The notes: generated by a model not told the origin, from the letters alone. A DNA stretch of 64,000 nt from an uncultured Verrucomicrobia subdivision 3 bacterium (GCA_903858275.1 CAIOIC010000093.1:1-64000), one strand, 5' to 3'. Positions 1 through 9,698 are shown, numbered from the stretch's first letter. Translations and numbers: made by a program.

Positions 1-2184
1 GAAATTATTTTTCCCACGGAGGCGGTGGCGCTGCGCGATTTGTTGCGCGGCGCGTTCCCGATCTTGAGCGGCTACGATGATTGGACGTTCGCGCCGGAAA
101 CCGCGTTTTACACGGTCAAGGAACAGTTCAAGGTCGCCTCGCTCGACGGTTTCGGGTTGAAGGACAAGACCGCCGCCATCGGCGCCGCCGGCGGCGCGCT
201 GCATTATCTCACGCAAAGCCTGCGCCGCGATGTGAAGCATCTCACACGCATTTCATTTTATCAGCGCAGCGATTTTCTCACACTCGACCACACGACGCTG
301 CGGCATCTGGAAATTCTCGAACCGCAGCATCACGATGCCCCGCGCAGCGCCTCGCTTTACGGCGCGCTCAATAAAACCGTCACCCCGATGGGCGCGCGGC
401 TCTTGCGTAACTGGCTTTCGCAACCGCTCGCCAAAGTGGAACCGATCCGGCAGCGGCAGGATACGGTGGAAACTTTCATCAACAATTCCTTCGTCCTCGA
501 CGCCTTCCGCCAGCAACTTGCCCAGGTGCGCGACCTCGAACGCACGCTGGGCCGCCTGAGTTCCGGCTCCGGCAACGCCCGCGACCTCGCTGCGTTGCGC
601 GTGGCGCTTGAACAGATTCCGGCGCTGAAACAGACCCTGGCTACGGTGGGGCGAGCGTCCCCGCGAGCCGATTTGATAAATGATGGCCCTCCGCAAAGAG
701 CGGCTCGCGAGGACGCTCGCCCCACCAGCTTAATTTCGGAACTCGATGCCCAAGTCTCCGAGTCGCCGGACCTGGTCGAAATCATCTCCCGCGCCATCGT
801 GGATGAGCCGCCGCTGCCCATCAAGGAAGGTGGCATGATCCGCGACGGCTTTGACGCCGCGCTCGATGAACTCCGCACCGCGCAGCGCAGCGGCAAGGAT
901 TGGATCGCCAAGCTTCAAGCCGATGAAATCACGGCCACCGGCATTTCCTCGCTCAAAGTGAGGTTCAACTCCATCTTCGGTTATTACATCGAAGTCACCA
1001 AGTCGAATCTCGACAAGGTGCCGCCGCATTATCACCGCAAGCAGACCGTGGCGAACGGCGAGCGGTTCATCACGCCGGAGCTGAAGGATATGGAGGGCAA
1101 AATCCTCGGCGCGGAGGAACGCAGCGTGAAGCTGGAATACGAAATCTTCCAGCGCGTGCGCGAGGAAGTTTTGGGTCAGTTGCCAAAAATTCAGCAAACC
1201 GCGAGCGCACTGGCACAATTAGATGTCCTCGCTGCTTTTGCCGAGATCACGCGGCTGCATAATTACTGTCGTCCGCACGTGGCCGATGAAGGCTTGCTGC
1301 AAATCCGTGATGGCCGGCATCCGGTGCTGGAACAGCAGCTTGTCGAGGAACGCTTCGTGCCGAATGACACGGGGCTGGCGAGCAGCACCATTTCTCCTCC
1401 CTCTCCGCCACGTAGTGGGGGAGAGGGTCGGGGTGAGATGGAGCAATTACAAACCCCTGGCTCTCTTCCCGCTGCGCGGGGCGAGGGAAAAGATTTGGCG
1501 TTTGCCCAGATCGCGCTCATCACCGGGCCGAACATGGCGGGCAAATCCACCTACATCCGGCAGGTGGCGCTGCTCACGCTGCTCGCGCACACCGGCAGCT
1601 TTGTGCCGGCGGCGGAAGCGCGGATTGACCTGGTGGACCGCATCTTTACGCGCATCGGCGCGAGCGATGATCTGTCGCGGGGACAATCCACCTTCATGGT
1701 GGAAATGACTGAGACGGCGAACATTTTGAACAACGCCACGGCGCGCAGCCTCATCGTGCTGGATGAAATCGGGCGCGGCACCAGCACCTTCGACGGCCTC
1801 GCGCTCGCGTGGAGCATCGTCGAGCATCTGCACAATCAAGTCGGCGCGAAAACGCTGTTCGCCACGCATTACCACGAGTTGACCGAACTCGCCGCGCGCC
1901 TGCCGCGCATCCGGAATTTCAACGTGGCCGTGCGCGAATGGCACGACACGATCGTGTTTCTCCGCAAAATCGTCGAGGGCGGCACGGACAAGAGCTACGG
2001 CATCCAGGTGGCGAGGCTCGCGGGTGTGCCGAAGGAAGTGCTGGAACGCGCCCGCCAGATTCTCGGCAACTTGGAGGAATCCGAACTCACGCCGGAAGGC
2101 AACGTGCGCCAGCCGCGCAAACAGCAGGACCGCGAGAAATTAAAAGCCCTCTCCCCCGCCCCGCAGATGGATTTGTTCGGCTGA
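1..2184 (+). CDS. mutS: DNA mismatch repair ATPase MutS (5' end outside window)
   Basis: MutS recognises base mismatches and small loops and recruits MutL. The frame is open from base 1, so the true start and roughly 130 residues of the mismatch-binding domain lie upstream; 727 residues are visible. The connector, lever and clamp regions are followed by the C-terminal ABC-type ATPase: Walker A GPNMAGKST (visible residues 509-517), Walker B VLDEIGRGTSTFDG, and the ATHYHEL switch. The protein ends QMDLFG. Two palindromic insertions interrupt it in frame: one in the core domain (bases 645-726) and one immediately before the ATPase core (about 1386-1491). Neither matches normal MutS sequence, but the frame and all ATPase motifs are intact, so the gene is probably functional. 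Identification is certain. Confidence 0.97.
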   Translation, partial: EIIFPTEAVALRDLLRGAFPILSGYDDWTFAPETAFYTVKEQFKVASLDGFGLKDKTAAIGAAGGALHYLTQSLRRDVKHLTRISFYQRSDFLTLDHTTLRHLEILEPQHHDAPRSASLYGALNKTVTPMGARLLRNWLSQPLAKVEPIRQRQDTVETFINNSFVLDAFRQQLAQVRDLERTLGRLSSGSGNARDLAALRVALEQIPALKQTLATVGRASPRADLINDGPPQRAAREDARPTSLISELDAQVSESPDLVEIISRAIVDEPPLPIKEGGMIRDGFDAALDELRTAQRSGKDWIAKLQADEITATGISSLKVRFNSIFGYYIEVTKSNLDKVPPHYHRKQTVANGERFITPELKDMEGKILGAEERSVKLEYEIFQRVREEVLGQLPKIQQTASALAQLDVLAAFAEITRLHNYCRPHVADEGLLQIRDGRHPVLEQQLVEERFVPNDTGLASSTISPPSPPRSGGEGRGEMEQLQTPGSLPAARGEGKDLAFAQIALITGPNMAGKSTYIRQVALLTLLAHTGSFVPAAEARIDLVDRIFTRIGASDDLSRGQSTFMVEMTETANILNNATARSLIVLDEIGRGTSTFDGLALAWSIVEHLHNQVGAKTLFATHYHELTELAARLPRIRNFNVAVREWHDTIVFLRKIVEGGTDKSYGIQVARLAGVPKEVLERARQILGNLEESELTPEGNVRQPRKQQDREKLKALSPAPQMDLFG
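645..726 (+). repeat. Palindromic repeat A, full copy inside mutS
   Basis: The left arm begins GGTGGGGCGAGCGTCCCC and the right arm ends GACGCTCGCCCCACC. The two 26-bp arms are inverted repeats with about one mismatch, separated by 30 bp. The element is read through in the mutS frame, giving VGRASPRAD on the left arm and AAREDARPT on the right. Other copies lie at 8489, 32001, 33875 and 39713. Confidence 0.9.
1386..1491 (+). repeat. Palindromic repeat B inside mutS
   Basis: This is a composite of two GC-rich hairpins. The first pairs CCCTCTCCGCCAC with GTGGGGGAGAGGG around a GTA loop. The second spans CTCTTCCCGCTGCGCGGGGC. It encodes a roughly 35-residue Ser/Pro/Gly/Glu-rich tract between the MutS stretch RFVPNDTG and the strand leading to Walker A (ALITGPNMAGKST). 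No other copy was found in the window. The call as an insertion is inferred from the interrupted MutS consensus. Confidence 0.7.
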
Positions 2185-2190
2185 CGCGGA

Positions 2191-2844
2191 TTAATTCGGC
2201 GCGATGACGTGAGCCTCGCCGTTCGCCTTGACCTCCACGTCCAGGTCCTTGTAGATGCTCTCCGCCGTGGCCAAAGGCTCCGAATGGCTCCACAATTTCT
2301 TCGTCTGCGCCTCCACCTCGGCATACGTGTTGAATTTCCGCTCCACCACCACCCGCTCCGCCACGTCGCGGCGGAAACGATTGTCCAGCAGCGAATAATC
2401 CTTGCGGAGCTGCACCAGATCCTGATTCGTCTGCGTGAGGCTGGCCTGCGTCTGCGCAAGCTGGGCGGAAACCTTTGCCACCTGATTCGTCAGCCCCGCC
2501 ACCTGCTGGTTCAGGAACAGGTTTTCCGCCGCGGCCGCCGTGACCTGCCGGTTCAATTGGGCGACCTGTTCTGTCTGGCCGGCGAGGGCGGACCGGGCTT
2601 CCGCCAGCCGGTTGGAAACCGCCCCGACCGCCGCCGCGCATTCATCCAGGCGGTTGGACAAGGTGACCAGCGTTCCCGCCCGCACGGTGAGCTGCGCCTG
2701 CGCCGTGTCCAGCCGGTTCGAATAATCCACAATCGTCCCGGCATCCGCCGCCATCTGCGCATTATCCGCGTGCTTGGTCTGGAACAAGGCGGCCGCCAGC
2801 AGAACGCTGACTACCGTGAGGATGATGGTTAAATATGGTTTCAT
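2191..2844 (-). CDS. Membrane-anchored coiled-coil protein, unknown function
   Basis: This 217-residue protein starts MKPYLTIILTVVSVLLAAALF, a single N-terminal membrane anchor or uncleaved signal. The anchor is followed by a long helical stretch with heptad-like repeats rich in Leu, Val, Asn, Gln and Ala (RLDTAQAQL, NRLAEARSAL, LNRQVTAAAAENL), typical of a periplasmic coiled coil. I chose the ATG at 2844 because it puts the hydrophobic segment at the N-terminus; the frame runs on upstream to 2967 with no sensible domain. It converges with mutS, ending 7 bp from the mutS stop. I recognise no family. Confidence 0.7.
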   Translation of the reverse strand: MKPYLTIILTVVSVLLAAALFQTKHADNAQMAADAGTIVDYSNRLDTAQAQLTVRAGTLVTLSNRLDECAAAVGAVSNRLAEARSALAGQTEQVAQLNRQVTAAAAENLFLNQQVAGLTNQVAKVSAQLAQTQASLTQTNQDLVQLRKDYSLLDNRFRRDVAERVVVERKFNTYAEVEAQTKKLWSHSEPLATAESIYKDLDVEVKANGEAHVIAPN

Positions 2845-3013
2845 GGCAAAAATTTCAAATGCGGCGCTGGCCGCACATTCATGGAACAAAATCTTCGGAA
2901 ATCCCGTCTCCTTGGCAAGGGACTTCAGTGACTGAATTCGGACAACTTCCACAAACAGTGCGCACAAACTTCTCGCCGGAGGGGGCGGATAGATTTATTT
3001 TCCCGCGCAACCG

Positions 3014-4510
3014 ATGCCGCCCGCCGCTGCCACCACCGATTCCAAGCTGAAGAATTTTTTCCGGAAATTCACCGTGCTGCGCGGCGCCCCGCGCGAGCTG
3101 TGGATCATTTACGCGGCCTACATCCTGGAAAATCTCGCCTACAAGGTCGGCGCGGCCACAGTGCTCACGCTCTGGCTCTCGTCCGACCTTGGATTCGGCG
3201 ATAAATCCGCCGGGGCGATGGTGGCGACGTGGTCGGCGGTGATGACGCTCATCACGGTGTTCATCGGGCCGCTCACGGATGCGCTGGGCGTGCGGCGGAC
3301 GTTTCTGCTGGGCTTCGGCGTCTGCCTCGTGGCGCGCACAGTGATGACGCTCACGGCAGAACGCTGGGTGGTGCTGCCGTGCGGCCTCTACCTGCAGGCG
3401 GCGGGCATCGCGCTGATGATTCCGGTGATGACGGCGGCGATGAAGAAATATTCCAACACGGCGCAGCGCTCGGTGGCGTTCTCGCTCTATTACGCGCTGA
3501 TGAATCTCGGCTTCGCGATGGGCGACTGGCTGTTCGACCGCGTGCGCAGTCCGGTGCACGGCCTCGGCGAGCACGGCCACTGGACGTTGCCGCTGCTGGG
3601 CACGGACTTGAGCACTTACCGTGTGCTGATTTTGTTGGGCGTGGTCTTCACGATTCCGGGGATGCTGCTGACGTGGTTCTGCCTGCGCGATGGCGTGGAG
3701 GTGACGGACGCGGGCGTGACCATCACGCCGCGCGAAAAAATCGTGGCAGCTAATCCGCTGGCCGCACTGGTCAAGACGGTGCGCGACACGGCGGTGAAGA
3801 CGGGGAAAATCTTTGCGAGCCTTTGGCGGGAACAGTCGTTCTATAAATTTCTGGCGTTCATGACGCTGGTGGTCGGCGTTCGGATGATTTTTTATCATCT
3901 GGCCTTCACGTTCCCGAAATACGGCCTGCGCGAGCTCGGTGATGGCGCGCCCATCGCGCAGATCAGCAGCATGATCAACTCCATTCTCATCGTGGTGCTG
4001 GTGCCGATCTGCGGCGTGCTGACGCAGAAGATCGCGGCGTATCGAATGGTGACGGTGGGGAGTTTTATCTCGGCGTTGTCGGTGTTTTTCCTCGCGGTGC
4101 CGGCGGCTTGGTTCAAGCCGCTGGCGGATGGCTGGCTCGGCCATCTGATCTGCCACCAGTGGTTTCACCTCAACGGCCCAGTGAATCCGCTCTACATTGC
4201 CATTTTCCTGTTCGTCACGCTGCTCTCGGTCGGCGAGGCGCTGTGGTCGCCGCGCCTTTACGAATACGCCGCGGCCATCGCGCCGAAAGGCCAGGAGGCG
4301 TCCTACATGGCGCTGTCGGTGCTGCCGTATTTTCTGGCGAAGTTTTTCGTGGGCGGCAGTTCCGGCTGGCTGCTGGCGAATTTCTGCCCGGCCGAAGGCG
4401 CGCGTAATCCGGCCATGATGTGGCTCATCATCGGCGGCATGGCGCTGGTGACGCCGCTGGGCGCGATTTTGTTCCGGAAATATATTCAAGTCCACGAGGC
4501 GGGCCGCTAG
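3014..4510 (+). CDS. Major facilitator superfamily transporter
   Basis: This 498-residue multi-pass inner-membrane protein has about twelve hydrophobic helices. A soluble N-terminus of about 30 residues precedes the first helix (ELWIIYAAYILENLAYKVG). The loop GPLTDALGVRRTFLLG after helix 2 matches the MFS loop 2-3 signature (G-x-x-x-D-x-x-G-R-R). A second conserved-looking segment is APKGQEASYMALSVLPYFLAKF near helices 10-11. The overall layout recalls proton-coupled oligopeptide-type carriers, but the substrate cannot be told from sequence alone. It is followed 27 bp later by the mutarotase gene, so co-transcription is possible. Confidence 0.85.
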   Translation: MPPAAATTDSKLKNFFRKFTVLRGAPRELWIIYAAYILENLAYKVGAATVLTLWLSSDLGFGDKSAGAMVATWSAVMTLITVFIGPLTDALGVRRTFLLGFGVCLVARTVMTLTAERWVVLPCGLYLQAAGIALMIPVMTAAMKKYSNTAQRSVAFSLYYALMNLGFAMGDWLFDRVRSPVHGLGEHGHWTLPLLGTDLSTYRVLILLGVVFTIPGMLLTWFCLRDGVEVTDAGVTITPREKIVAANPLAALVKTVRDTAVKTGKIFASLWREQSFYKFLAFMTLVVGVRMIFYHLAFTFPKYGLRELGDGAPIAQISSMINSILIVVLVPICGVLTQKIAAYRMVTVGSFISALSVFFLAVPAAWFKPLADGWLGHLICHQWFHLNGPVNPLYIAIFLFVTLLSVGEALWSPRLYEYAAAIAPKGQEASYMALSVLPYFLAKFFVGGSSGWLLANFCPAEGARNPAMMWLIIGGMALVTPLGAILFRKYIQVHEAGR

Positions 4511-4537
4511 ACTGCACCCCACAACCAATTAACAATT

Positions 4538-5443
4538 ATGCAAATCAACCTCATCTCCGAAAAACTCCGCCGGCTGGAAATCTCCGGCTGCGTCGAAATC
4601 GTCAATGGCCGCGGCGGCCTGCCGCTCGTGAAGGTCACCACGCCGTGGAGCACGGCGGAAGTCTATCTGCTGGGCGCGCACGTCGCGGGCTTCCAGCAAA
4701 ACGGCGAGCCGCCGCTGCTGTTCATGAGCGCCAAAAGCTGGTTTGAGAACGGCAAGCCGATTCGCGGCGGTGTGCCGATTTGTTTTCCGTGGTTCGGCGG
4801 GCGCGATGGCGAGCCGGCGCATGGTTTGGTCCGGATTTTGCCGTGGGAGCTGGTCGAGGCTGCGGCTGCGACGAATGGCGCCGTGACGATTCGTCTGCGT
4901 CTGGCGAAAGGCAGCTTGAAGTCGGAATGGGCTGCGCTGCGCACTGAATTGGTCGTCACCGTTGCGGAAACGCTGACGATGGAGCTGGTGGCCACGAATG
5001 AATCGGCGGACCAGACGCTGGAAGTCGAGAATTGCCTGCACACTTATTTTCAGGTTGGTGATATCGGCGCCGTTTCGCTCACCGGTCTGCAAAACGCGCC
5101 GTTCAACGACTTTGCCGCCGGTGCCGCCGGCGCGGGCAAGGTGGAAAATGATGCGGTGCTGCGCATCGCGAAGGAGACCAACCGCGTTTATCCCGACAAC
5201 ACCGCCACGGTGGAAATCCGCGATGAAAAGCTGAAGCGCCTCATCCGCGTGGAGAAATCCAATTCCAAGTCCACCGTCGTCTGGAATCCGTGGACGACGC
5301 AGAAATTGCCGGATGATTTTGACCCGGCAGAATACAGCCAGATGGTCTGCGTGGAGTCCGGCAATGTGAAGCAGAATAAGATTTCCCTCGCGCAGGGCAA
5401 AGCAACGGCGCTGAAAGTGGTTTTAAGCAGTCACGTTCTGTGA
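4538..5443 (+). CDS. D-hexose-6-phosphate mutarotase (YeaD/aldose-1-epimerase-like)
   Basis: This enzyme is predicted to interconvert the alpha and beta anomers of glucose-6-phosphate and related sugar phosphates in the cytoplasm. The 301-residue protein matches the family in length. Recognisable stretches are GAHVAGFQQNGEPPLLFMS, the substrate-binding segment KPIRGGVPICFPWFG, HGLVRILPWELV with the catalytic-type His, and ENCLHTYFQVGDI. Near the C-terminus, VVWNPW and MVCVESGNV are also typical. The neighbouring secreted GH127 glycosidase suggests a local sugar-use theme. Confidence 0.92.
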   Translation: MQINLISEKLRRLEISGCVEIVNGRGGLPLVKVTTPWSTAEVYLLGAHVAGFQQNGEPPLLFMSAKSWFENGKPIRGGVPICFPWFGGRDGEPAHGLVRILPWELVEAAAATNGAVTIRLRLAKGSLKSEWAALRTELVVTVAETLTMELVATNESADQTLEVENCLHTYFQVGDIGAVSLTGLQNAPFNDFAAGAAGAGKVENDAVLRIAKETNRVYPDNTATVEIRDEKLKRLIRVEKSNSKSTVVWNPWTTQKLPDDFDPAEYSQMVCVESGNVKQNKISLAQGKATALKVVLSSHVL

Positions 5444-5451
5444 CCCCGTAG

Positions 5452-7398
5452 TTGGTAAATACCCGATTCAACTCGTCGAGTTTGACGAGCCAATTTGAGG
5501 AAAAAATCATTAAAGCCAGCCTGACTCAATTGAATCGTAAAAGCATACGCAACGCGGCAGGAGTGCGGCTTCGTTTGTTCGCCCTCCATCTTTCCCTTGT
5601 CCTGCCAATTTTCACCGCAGTCACAGCGTCAGCCGCCGACGTTCTCACGCCCATCAGTCTCCGAGACGTTCAGGTCGGTGGCGAGATCGGACGTCGCATC
5701 GCCATCACCGTCACAAACAACCTGCTCGTGCTCGACGCCGACCGGGATTTTCTTCCGCCGTTCAGAGCCAGGACCGCCACGGGCGGCTACATCGGCTTGG
5801 GCAAATTGCTAGACGCAACGGTGAAATTCGCCGCCAACACCGGCGATTCCCGGGTGCTGGCCTTGAAACGGCATCTGGTTGAAAAAATTCTTAAAACGCA
5901 GGAAGCCGACGGCTACATCGGCATCATGGCTTCGCCGAAACGCGTCTGGGGATTGTGGGACACGCACGAACTCGGCTACATCATTTGGGCGCTGCTCACC
6001 AACTACCAATATTTCGGCGAGGAACGCTCGCTGACCGCCGCCCGCAAGGCCGCCGATTATCTCATCCGAAGCTGGCCGTCCATGCCGAAGAATTGGGGCA
6101 TGGGCGCAGAGGTGGCGCCGCATGTCGCCTTCATCGGCCTAGAACGCACGATGCTCGCGCTGTATGGTCAGACCGGCGATTCGGCCTATCTTGATTTCAC
6201 TGTGAAAACGCGGGCGCTACCCGACTGGGACACGCCCATCGTTATCGGCCGCCGTCGCGGAATCGAAGGCCACATCTATGCCTACATGGCCCGCTGCCTC
6301 GCGCAACTCGAACTCTATCGCTCCCAGCCCGACCGTCATCTGCTGGCCCAGACCGACCGCGCGATGGATTTCATGCTGCGCCACGATGGCGAGTGCATCA
6401 CCGGCGGCACCGGCCAGTGCGAGATTTGGACCGATGCCCAGGATGGCCGTGGCGAACTCGGCGAAACCTGCGCCACCGCCTACCAGATTCGTGTTTATGA
6501 CAACCTCCTCCGTTTGCGCGGCGACGCCCGCATGGGTGACCTCATGGAGCGCACCCTTTTCAACACGCTCTTTGCCGCCCAATCTCCCGATGGCCGCCGG
6601 CTCCGTTACTTCGCACCAACGGAAGGCCCACGAGCCTATTGGAAAACCGACACCTATTGCTGCCCGTGCAACTATCGCCGCATCGTCGCCGAGCTGCCGG
6701 CAATGGTTTTCTATCGCGCCAACGACGGCGTGGCGGTGAACCTCTACACCTCCGCACAGGCAAAATTGGCGGTGGCCGGCGGTGTTTCGCTGGCCATCCG
6801 GCAAGAAACCGATTACCCGAACACTGGCCGCATCCAGATTCATCTCAATCCAGCGCGTCCAGTGAAGTTCCCGTTGCAACTCCGCATACCCTCCTGGGCG
6901 CATGGCGCAACGGTCTGCATCAACGGCCAGCCTGTCAAAGCCGACCCGCAGTCCGGTTCCTTCTACAAGCTTACTCGCGAATGGAAACCCGGCGACCAGG
7001 TCACGCTGGATCTGCCAATGGCATGGCGTCTGGTCAAAGGTCGCGAGCGTCAGGCTGGTCGCGTTGCCGTGATGCGCGGCCCGCAGATTTTCTGCCTGAA
7101 TCCCGAGCAAAACCCCGACCTCACCAAGCTTGACGGGGTCGAGCTGGGCCGGCTGACACTCGATCCGACCTCGTTTTCCGAACCGGTTACAAACAGCGCT
7201 GTGCGTCCCGACGGCATGGGCTGCCGTGTGAATGTATCCATGAATGTGTGGGGCACCGCCTTTGGTCTTGGCAAGAAGGGCGACCTAACGCTCACTCTCA
7301 CCGAGTTTCCTGACCCGGACGGCAAGGCGACCTACTTCCGTTTGCGCGATTTCGCCGGGGCAGTGGACGACGAATTGTTTGTCAGCCAGGTGAAGTGA
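5452..7398 (+). CDS. Secreted GH127-type glycosidase (beta-L-arabinofuranosidase-like)
   Basis: This is a predicted exported glycoside hydrolase of the GH127/DUF1680 family, which removes beta-L-arabinofuranose from plant glycans. The (alpha/alpha)6 barrel is followed by beta domains. Motifs for the zinc-thiolate site are present: ELGETCATAYQI supplies Glu and Cys, and TYCCPCNYRR supplies the Cys pair, one of which is the nucleophile in characterised members. A signal peptide (LFALHLSLVLPIFTAVTASA, cut before ADV) is present. There is no ATG; the first TTG is at 5452, but a TTG at 5530 would give a normal-length signal peptide and may be the true start. The specificity call is by family only. 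Confidence 0.85.
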   Translation: MVNTRFNSSSLTSQFEEKIIKASLTQLNRKSIRNAAGVRLRLFALHLSLVLPIFTAVTASAADVLTPISLRDVQVGGEIGRRIAITVTNNLLVLDADRDFLPPFRARTATGGYIGLGKLLDATVKFAANTGDSRVLALKRHLVEKILKTQEADGYIGIMASPKRVWGLWDTHELGYIIWALLTNYQYFGEERSLTAARKAADYLIRSWPSMPKNWGMGAEVAPHVAFIGLERTMLALYGQTGDSAYLDFTVKTRALPDWDTPIVIGRRRGIEGHIYAYMARCLAQLELYRSQPDRHLLAQTDRAMDFMLRHDGECITGGTGQCEIWTDAQDGRGELGETCATAYQIRVYDNLLRLRGDARMGDLMERTLFNTLFAAQSPDGRRLRYFAPTEGPRAYWKTDTYCCPCNYRRIVAELPAMVFYRANDGVAVNLYTSAQAKLAVAGGVSLAIRQETDYPNTGRIQIHLNPARPVKFPLQLRIPSWAHGATVCINGQPVKADPQSGSFYKLTREWKPGDQVTLDLPMAWRLVKGRERQAGRVAVMRGPQIFCLNPEQNPDLTKLDGVELGRLTLDPTSFSEPVTNSAVRPDGMGCRVNVSMNVWGTAFGLGKKGDLTLTLTEFPDPDGKATYFRLRDFAGAVDDELFVSQVK

Positions 7399-7465
7399 CA
7401 CAACTGGCTTTCAAACGTCGCTTTTGCATGGCTTGCGAGCGGTGCGCAAGGCATCTTACGAGGCC

Positions 7466-9628
7466 ATGATTTCACTTTCTGAAATCCAGCCGAGCGGCAT
7501 TGATTTAGTGTCGCAGGTTGAAGAGATTTTTTCGCCGACAGGCATCCTGTCGCGCGCGAAGAATTTCGAGTTCCGCCCGCAGCAGCAGGAGATGGCGGTG
7601 GCGGTGGCGCGAGCGCTGCAGAATCAGGAGCACCTCGCGGTCGAGGCGGGCACGGGCGTCGGCAAATCGCTGGCGTATCTGATTCCTGCCATCCTGTTCG
7701 CCGTGGCGCAGAAGAAAAAAGCCATCGTCTCCACCCACACGATCAATCTGCAGGAGCAACTCACGGAAAAAGATCTGCCGATGCTCACCGGCGTGCTCGG
7801 TGCGCTGCCGGAACCGGTGAAATTTAGCTTCGCGATGCTGAAGGGCCGAGCGAACTATCTCTGCACGCGCCGGCTGCAAAAGGCGATGCAGCAAAGCGGC
7901 AATCTCTTCACATCGAGCGAGGCGGAGGAATTGCAGCGCATCTACGAGTGGTCCAAGGAAACCAAAGACGGCAGCTTGTCGGATTTTGAGATCGAGCCGG
8001 ACCCGAAAGTCTGGGTGCAGGTCTGCTCCGAGCGCGGATTATGTTCGCCGAAAACCTGCGGGCATCAGTCGGATTTTGCGCGCGACCATGATGCCTGTTT
8101 TTTTCAGCGCGTGCGGAATCGCATTCTCTCCGCCGACGTGGTGATTTTGAACCACACGCTGTTCTTCACTTTGCTCGGCGGCGTGGATGAGGAGATGGAA
8201 GGGGGAATTCTCTTCAAGAACGACTTCGTGGTGTTCGACGAAGCGCACACGATGGAAAGCGTGGCGTCGCGGCACATCGGCTTGAGCGTTTCGAGCGGGC
8301 AGGTGCGCTATTCGCTGAACCGGCTGTGGAATCCGAAAACGGAAAAGGGTCTGCTCGCCACGCTGCGCCAGGGCAAGGCCGTGAAGCTCGTCGCGGATAT
8401 TTTGAGCGAGTCGGACAAGTTTTTTGAGAGCGTGGAGGCGGCGTGCGAGGAGATCCAGGCGGAAACAAAAAAAATTGCTGACGAAGGCGGCTCGCGAGGA
8501 CGCTCGCCCCACCAAAGCAAGCGGGAGTGGAAGGAGTTGCGCATCCGGCGCGCGGAATTGGTGAAAGACAATGTCACGCTGCCCATCCAAAGATTGCGCG
8601 AGGCGGTAAGCGAGCTGGTCAAGACCAGCGAGGACAAGGATATCGGGCAGGAATTGATCGAGTGCAACCGGCGGCTGGGCGAATTGAAGATCGAAGTCGC
8701 GGAGTTTTTGAACCAGGAAGCAGACGATCATGTATACTGGGTCGAGCGCGGCGGCAAGTCGCAGCGGAATCTGTCGCTGAACGCGGCGCCGGTGGACGTG
8801 GCGGAATTTCTGCGGCGGCGTCTGTTTGAGACGGAGACGAGCGTCATCATGACCAGCGCGACGCTGGCCGTGGCGGAGAAACCAGTGGAAGGTTCTAAAT
8901 TGAAGGCTGCCGGGGCGGAAAGCGCACCGCGTAAACGCGCTGCCGCCAACAGTTCGCCGCTGAATTACTTTGCCAGACGCGTTGGTTGCGAATCCGCGAC
9001 GAAACTACAGGTCGGCACGCCATTCGATTACGAACGGCAGATGAAATTGTTCACGGTCAAGAAAATGCCCGATCCGCGCGAACACGGTTACGCCGATGCG
9101 CTGGTTCATTGGGTGGAACATTTCGTGAAACAGACGAATGGCAAGGCTTTTGTGCTGTTCACCAGCTACAAGCTGATGCAGGAAGTTGCCAGCCGGATGC
9201 AGCCGTTCTTCGACCAGTTCGGACTGGAACTCATCGTGCAAGGCACCGGCACGCCGCGCTCGACGATGCTGGAGCAGTTCAAGGCGGATGTGGACTCGGT
9301 GCTCTTCGGCACGGACAGTTTCTGGCAGGGCGTGGATGTGCCGGGCGAAGCGCTCTCCAACGTCATCATCACGCGTTTGCCGTTCGCGGTGCCGGACCAT
9401 CCACTGATCGAGGCCCGCCTCGAAGCCATCGAGGCGCGCGGGGGAAATTCGTTCGGAGAATTTTCGCTGCCGGAGGCGATTCTAAAATTTCGCCAGGGCG
9501 TCGGGCGCTTAATCCGCACGAAGACAGACACCGGCATCGTGGTGGTGCTGGATAACCGGATCTTGACGAAGCAATACGGGCAGGCGTTTTTGGATGCGCT
9601 GCCGAAATGTCCGGTGGAGATTGTGTGA
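7466..9628 (+). CDS. dinG: DinG-type ATP-dependent DNA helicase (XPD-like, iron-sulfur)
   Basis: This is a superfamily 2, 5'-to-3' helicase of the DinG/XPD type, acting on damaged or structured DNA. It is 720 residues long from the ATG at 7466; an upstream TTG at 7424 is less likely. Walker A is AGTGVGKS (61-68). Four spaced cysteines (YLC, QVC, GLC and CFFQR) form the expected 4Fe-4S cluster. The DEAH box is VVFDEAHTMES. The C-terminal motifs are SFWQGVDVPGEALSNV and GVGRLIRTKTDTG. A half copy of palindromic repeat A is translated in frame in the linker (8489-8513). A second Ala/Lys-rich tract at about 8884-8950 also looks inserted. Start and stop are otherwise clean. Confidence 0.94.
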   Translation: MISLSEIQPSGIDLVSQVEEIFSPTGILSRAKNFEFRPQQQEMAVAVARALQNQEHLAVEAGTGVGKSLAYLIPAILFAVAQKKKAIVSTHTINLQEQLTEKDLPMLTGVLGALPEPVKFSFAMLKGRANYLCTRRLQKAMQQSGNLFTSSEAEELQRIYEWSKETKDGSLSDFEIEPDPKVWVQVCSERGLCSPKTCGHQSDFARDHDACFFQRVRNRILSADVVILNHTLFFTLLGGVDEEMEGGILFKNDFVVFDEAHTMESVASRHIGLSVSSGQVRYSLNRLWNPKTEKGLLATLRQGKAVKLVADILSESDKFFESVEAACEEIQAETKKIADEGGSRGRSPHQSKREWKELRIRRAELVKDNVTLPIQRLREAVSELVKTSEDKDIGQELIECNRRLGELKIEVAEFLNQEADDHVYWVERGGKSQRNLSLNAAPVDVAEFLRRRLFETETSVIMTSATLAVAEKPVEGSKLKAAGAESAPRKRAAANSSPLNYFARRVGCESATKLQVGTPFDYERQMKLFTVKKMPDPREHGYADALVHWVEHFVKQTNGKAFVLFTSYKLMQEVASRMQPFFDQFGLELIVQGTGTPRSTMLEQFKADVDSVLFGTDSFWQGVDVPGEALSNVIITRLPFAVPDHPLIEARLEAIEARGGNSFGEFSLPEAILKFRQGVGRLIRTKTDTGIVVVLDNRILTKQYGQAFLDALPKCPVEIV
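8489..8513 (+). repeat. Palindromic repeat A, right half only, inside dinG
   Basis: The sequence runs GGCTCGCGAGGACGCTCG and ends CCCCACC, equal to the right arm of the mutS copy. Here it is read as GGSRGRSPHQ, a different frame from the mutS and squalene-synthase copies. No left arm is visible nearby. Confidence 0.85.
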
Positions 9629-9698
9629 AATAGTTTTTGCTGCCGTCAGCGGTCGTGTCAGCGGGCCGGTGTCGCAAGCGAGCAGGGTATAAAGCAAA

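Noticed and set aside
2879-4528. 549-codon minus-strand frame opposite the MFS gene
   Set aside because: Arg/His-rich antisense product typical of GC-rich DNA; the MFS protein on the plus strand has clear helices and motifs.
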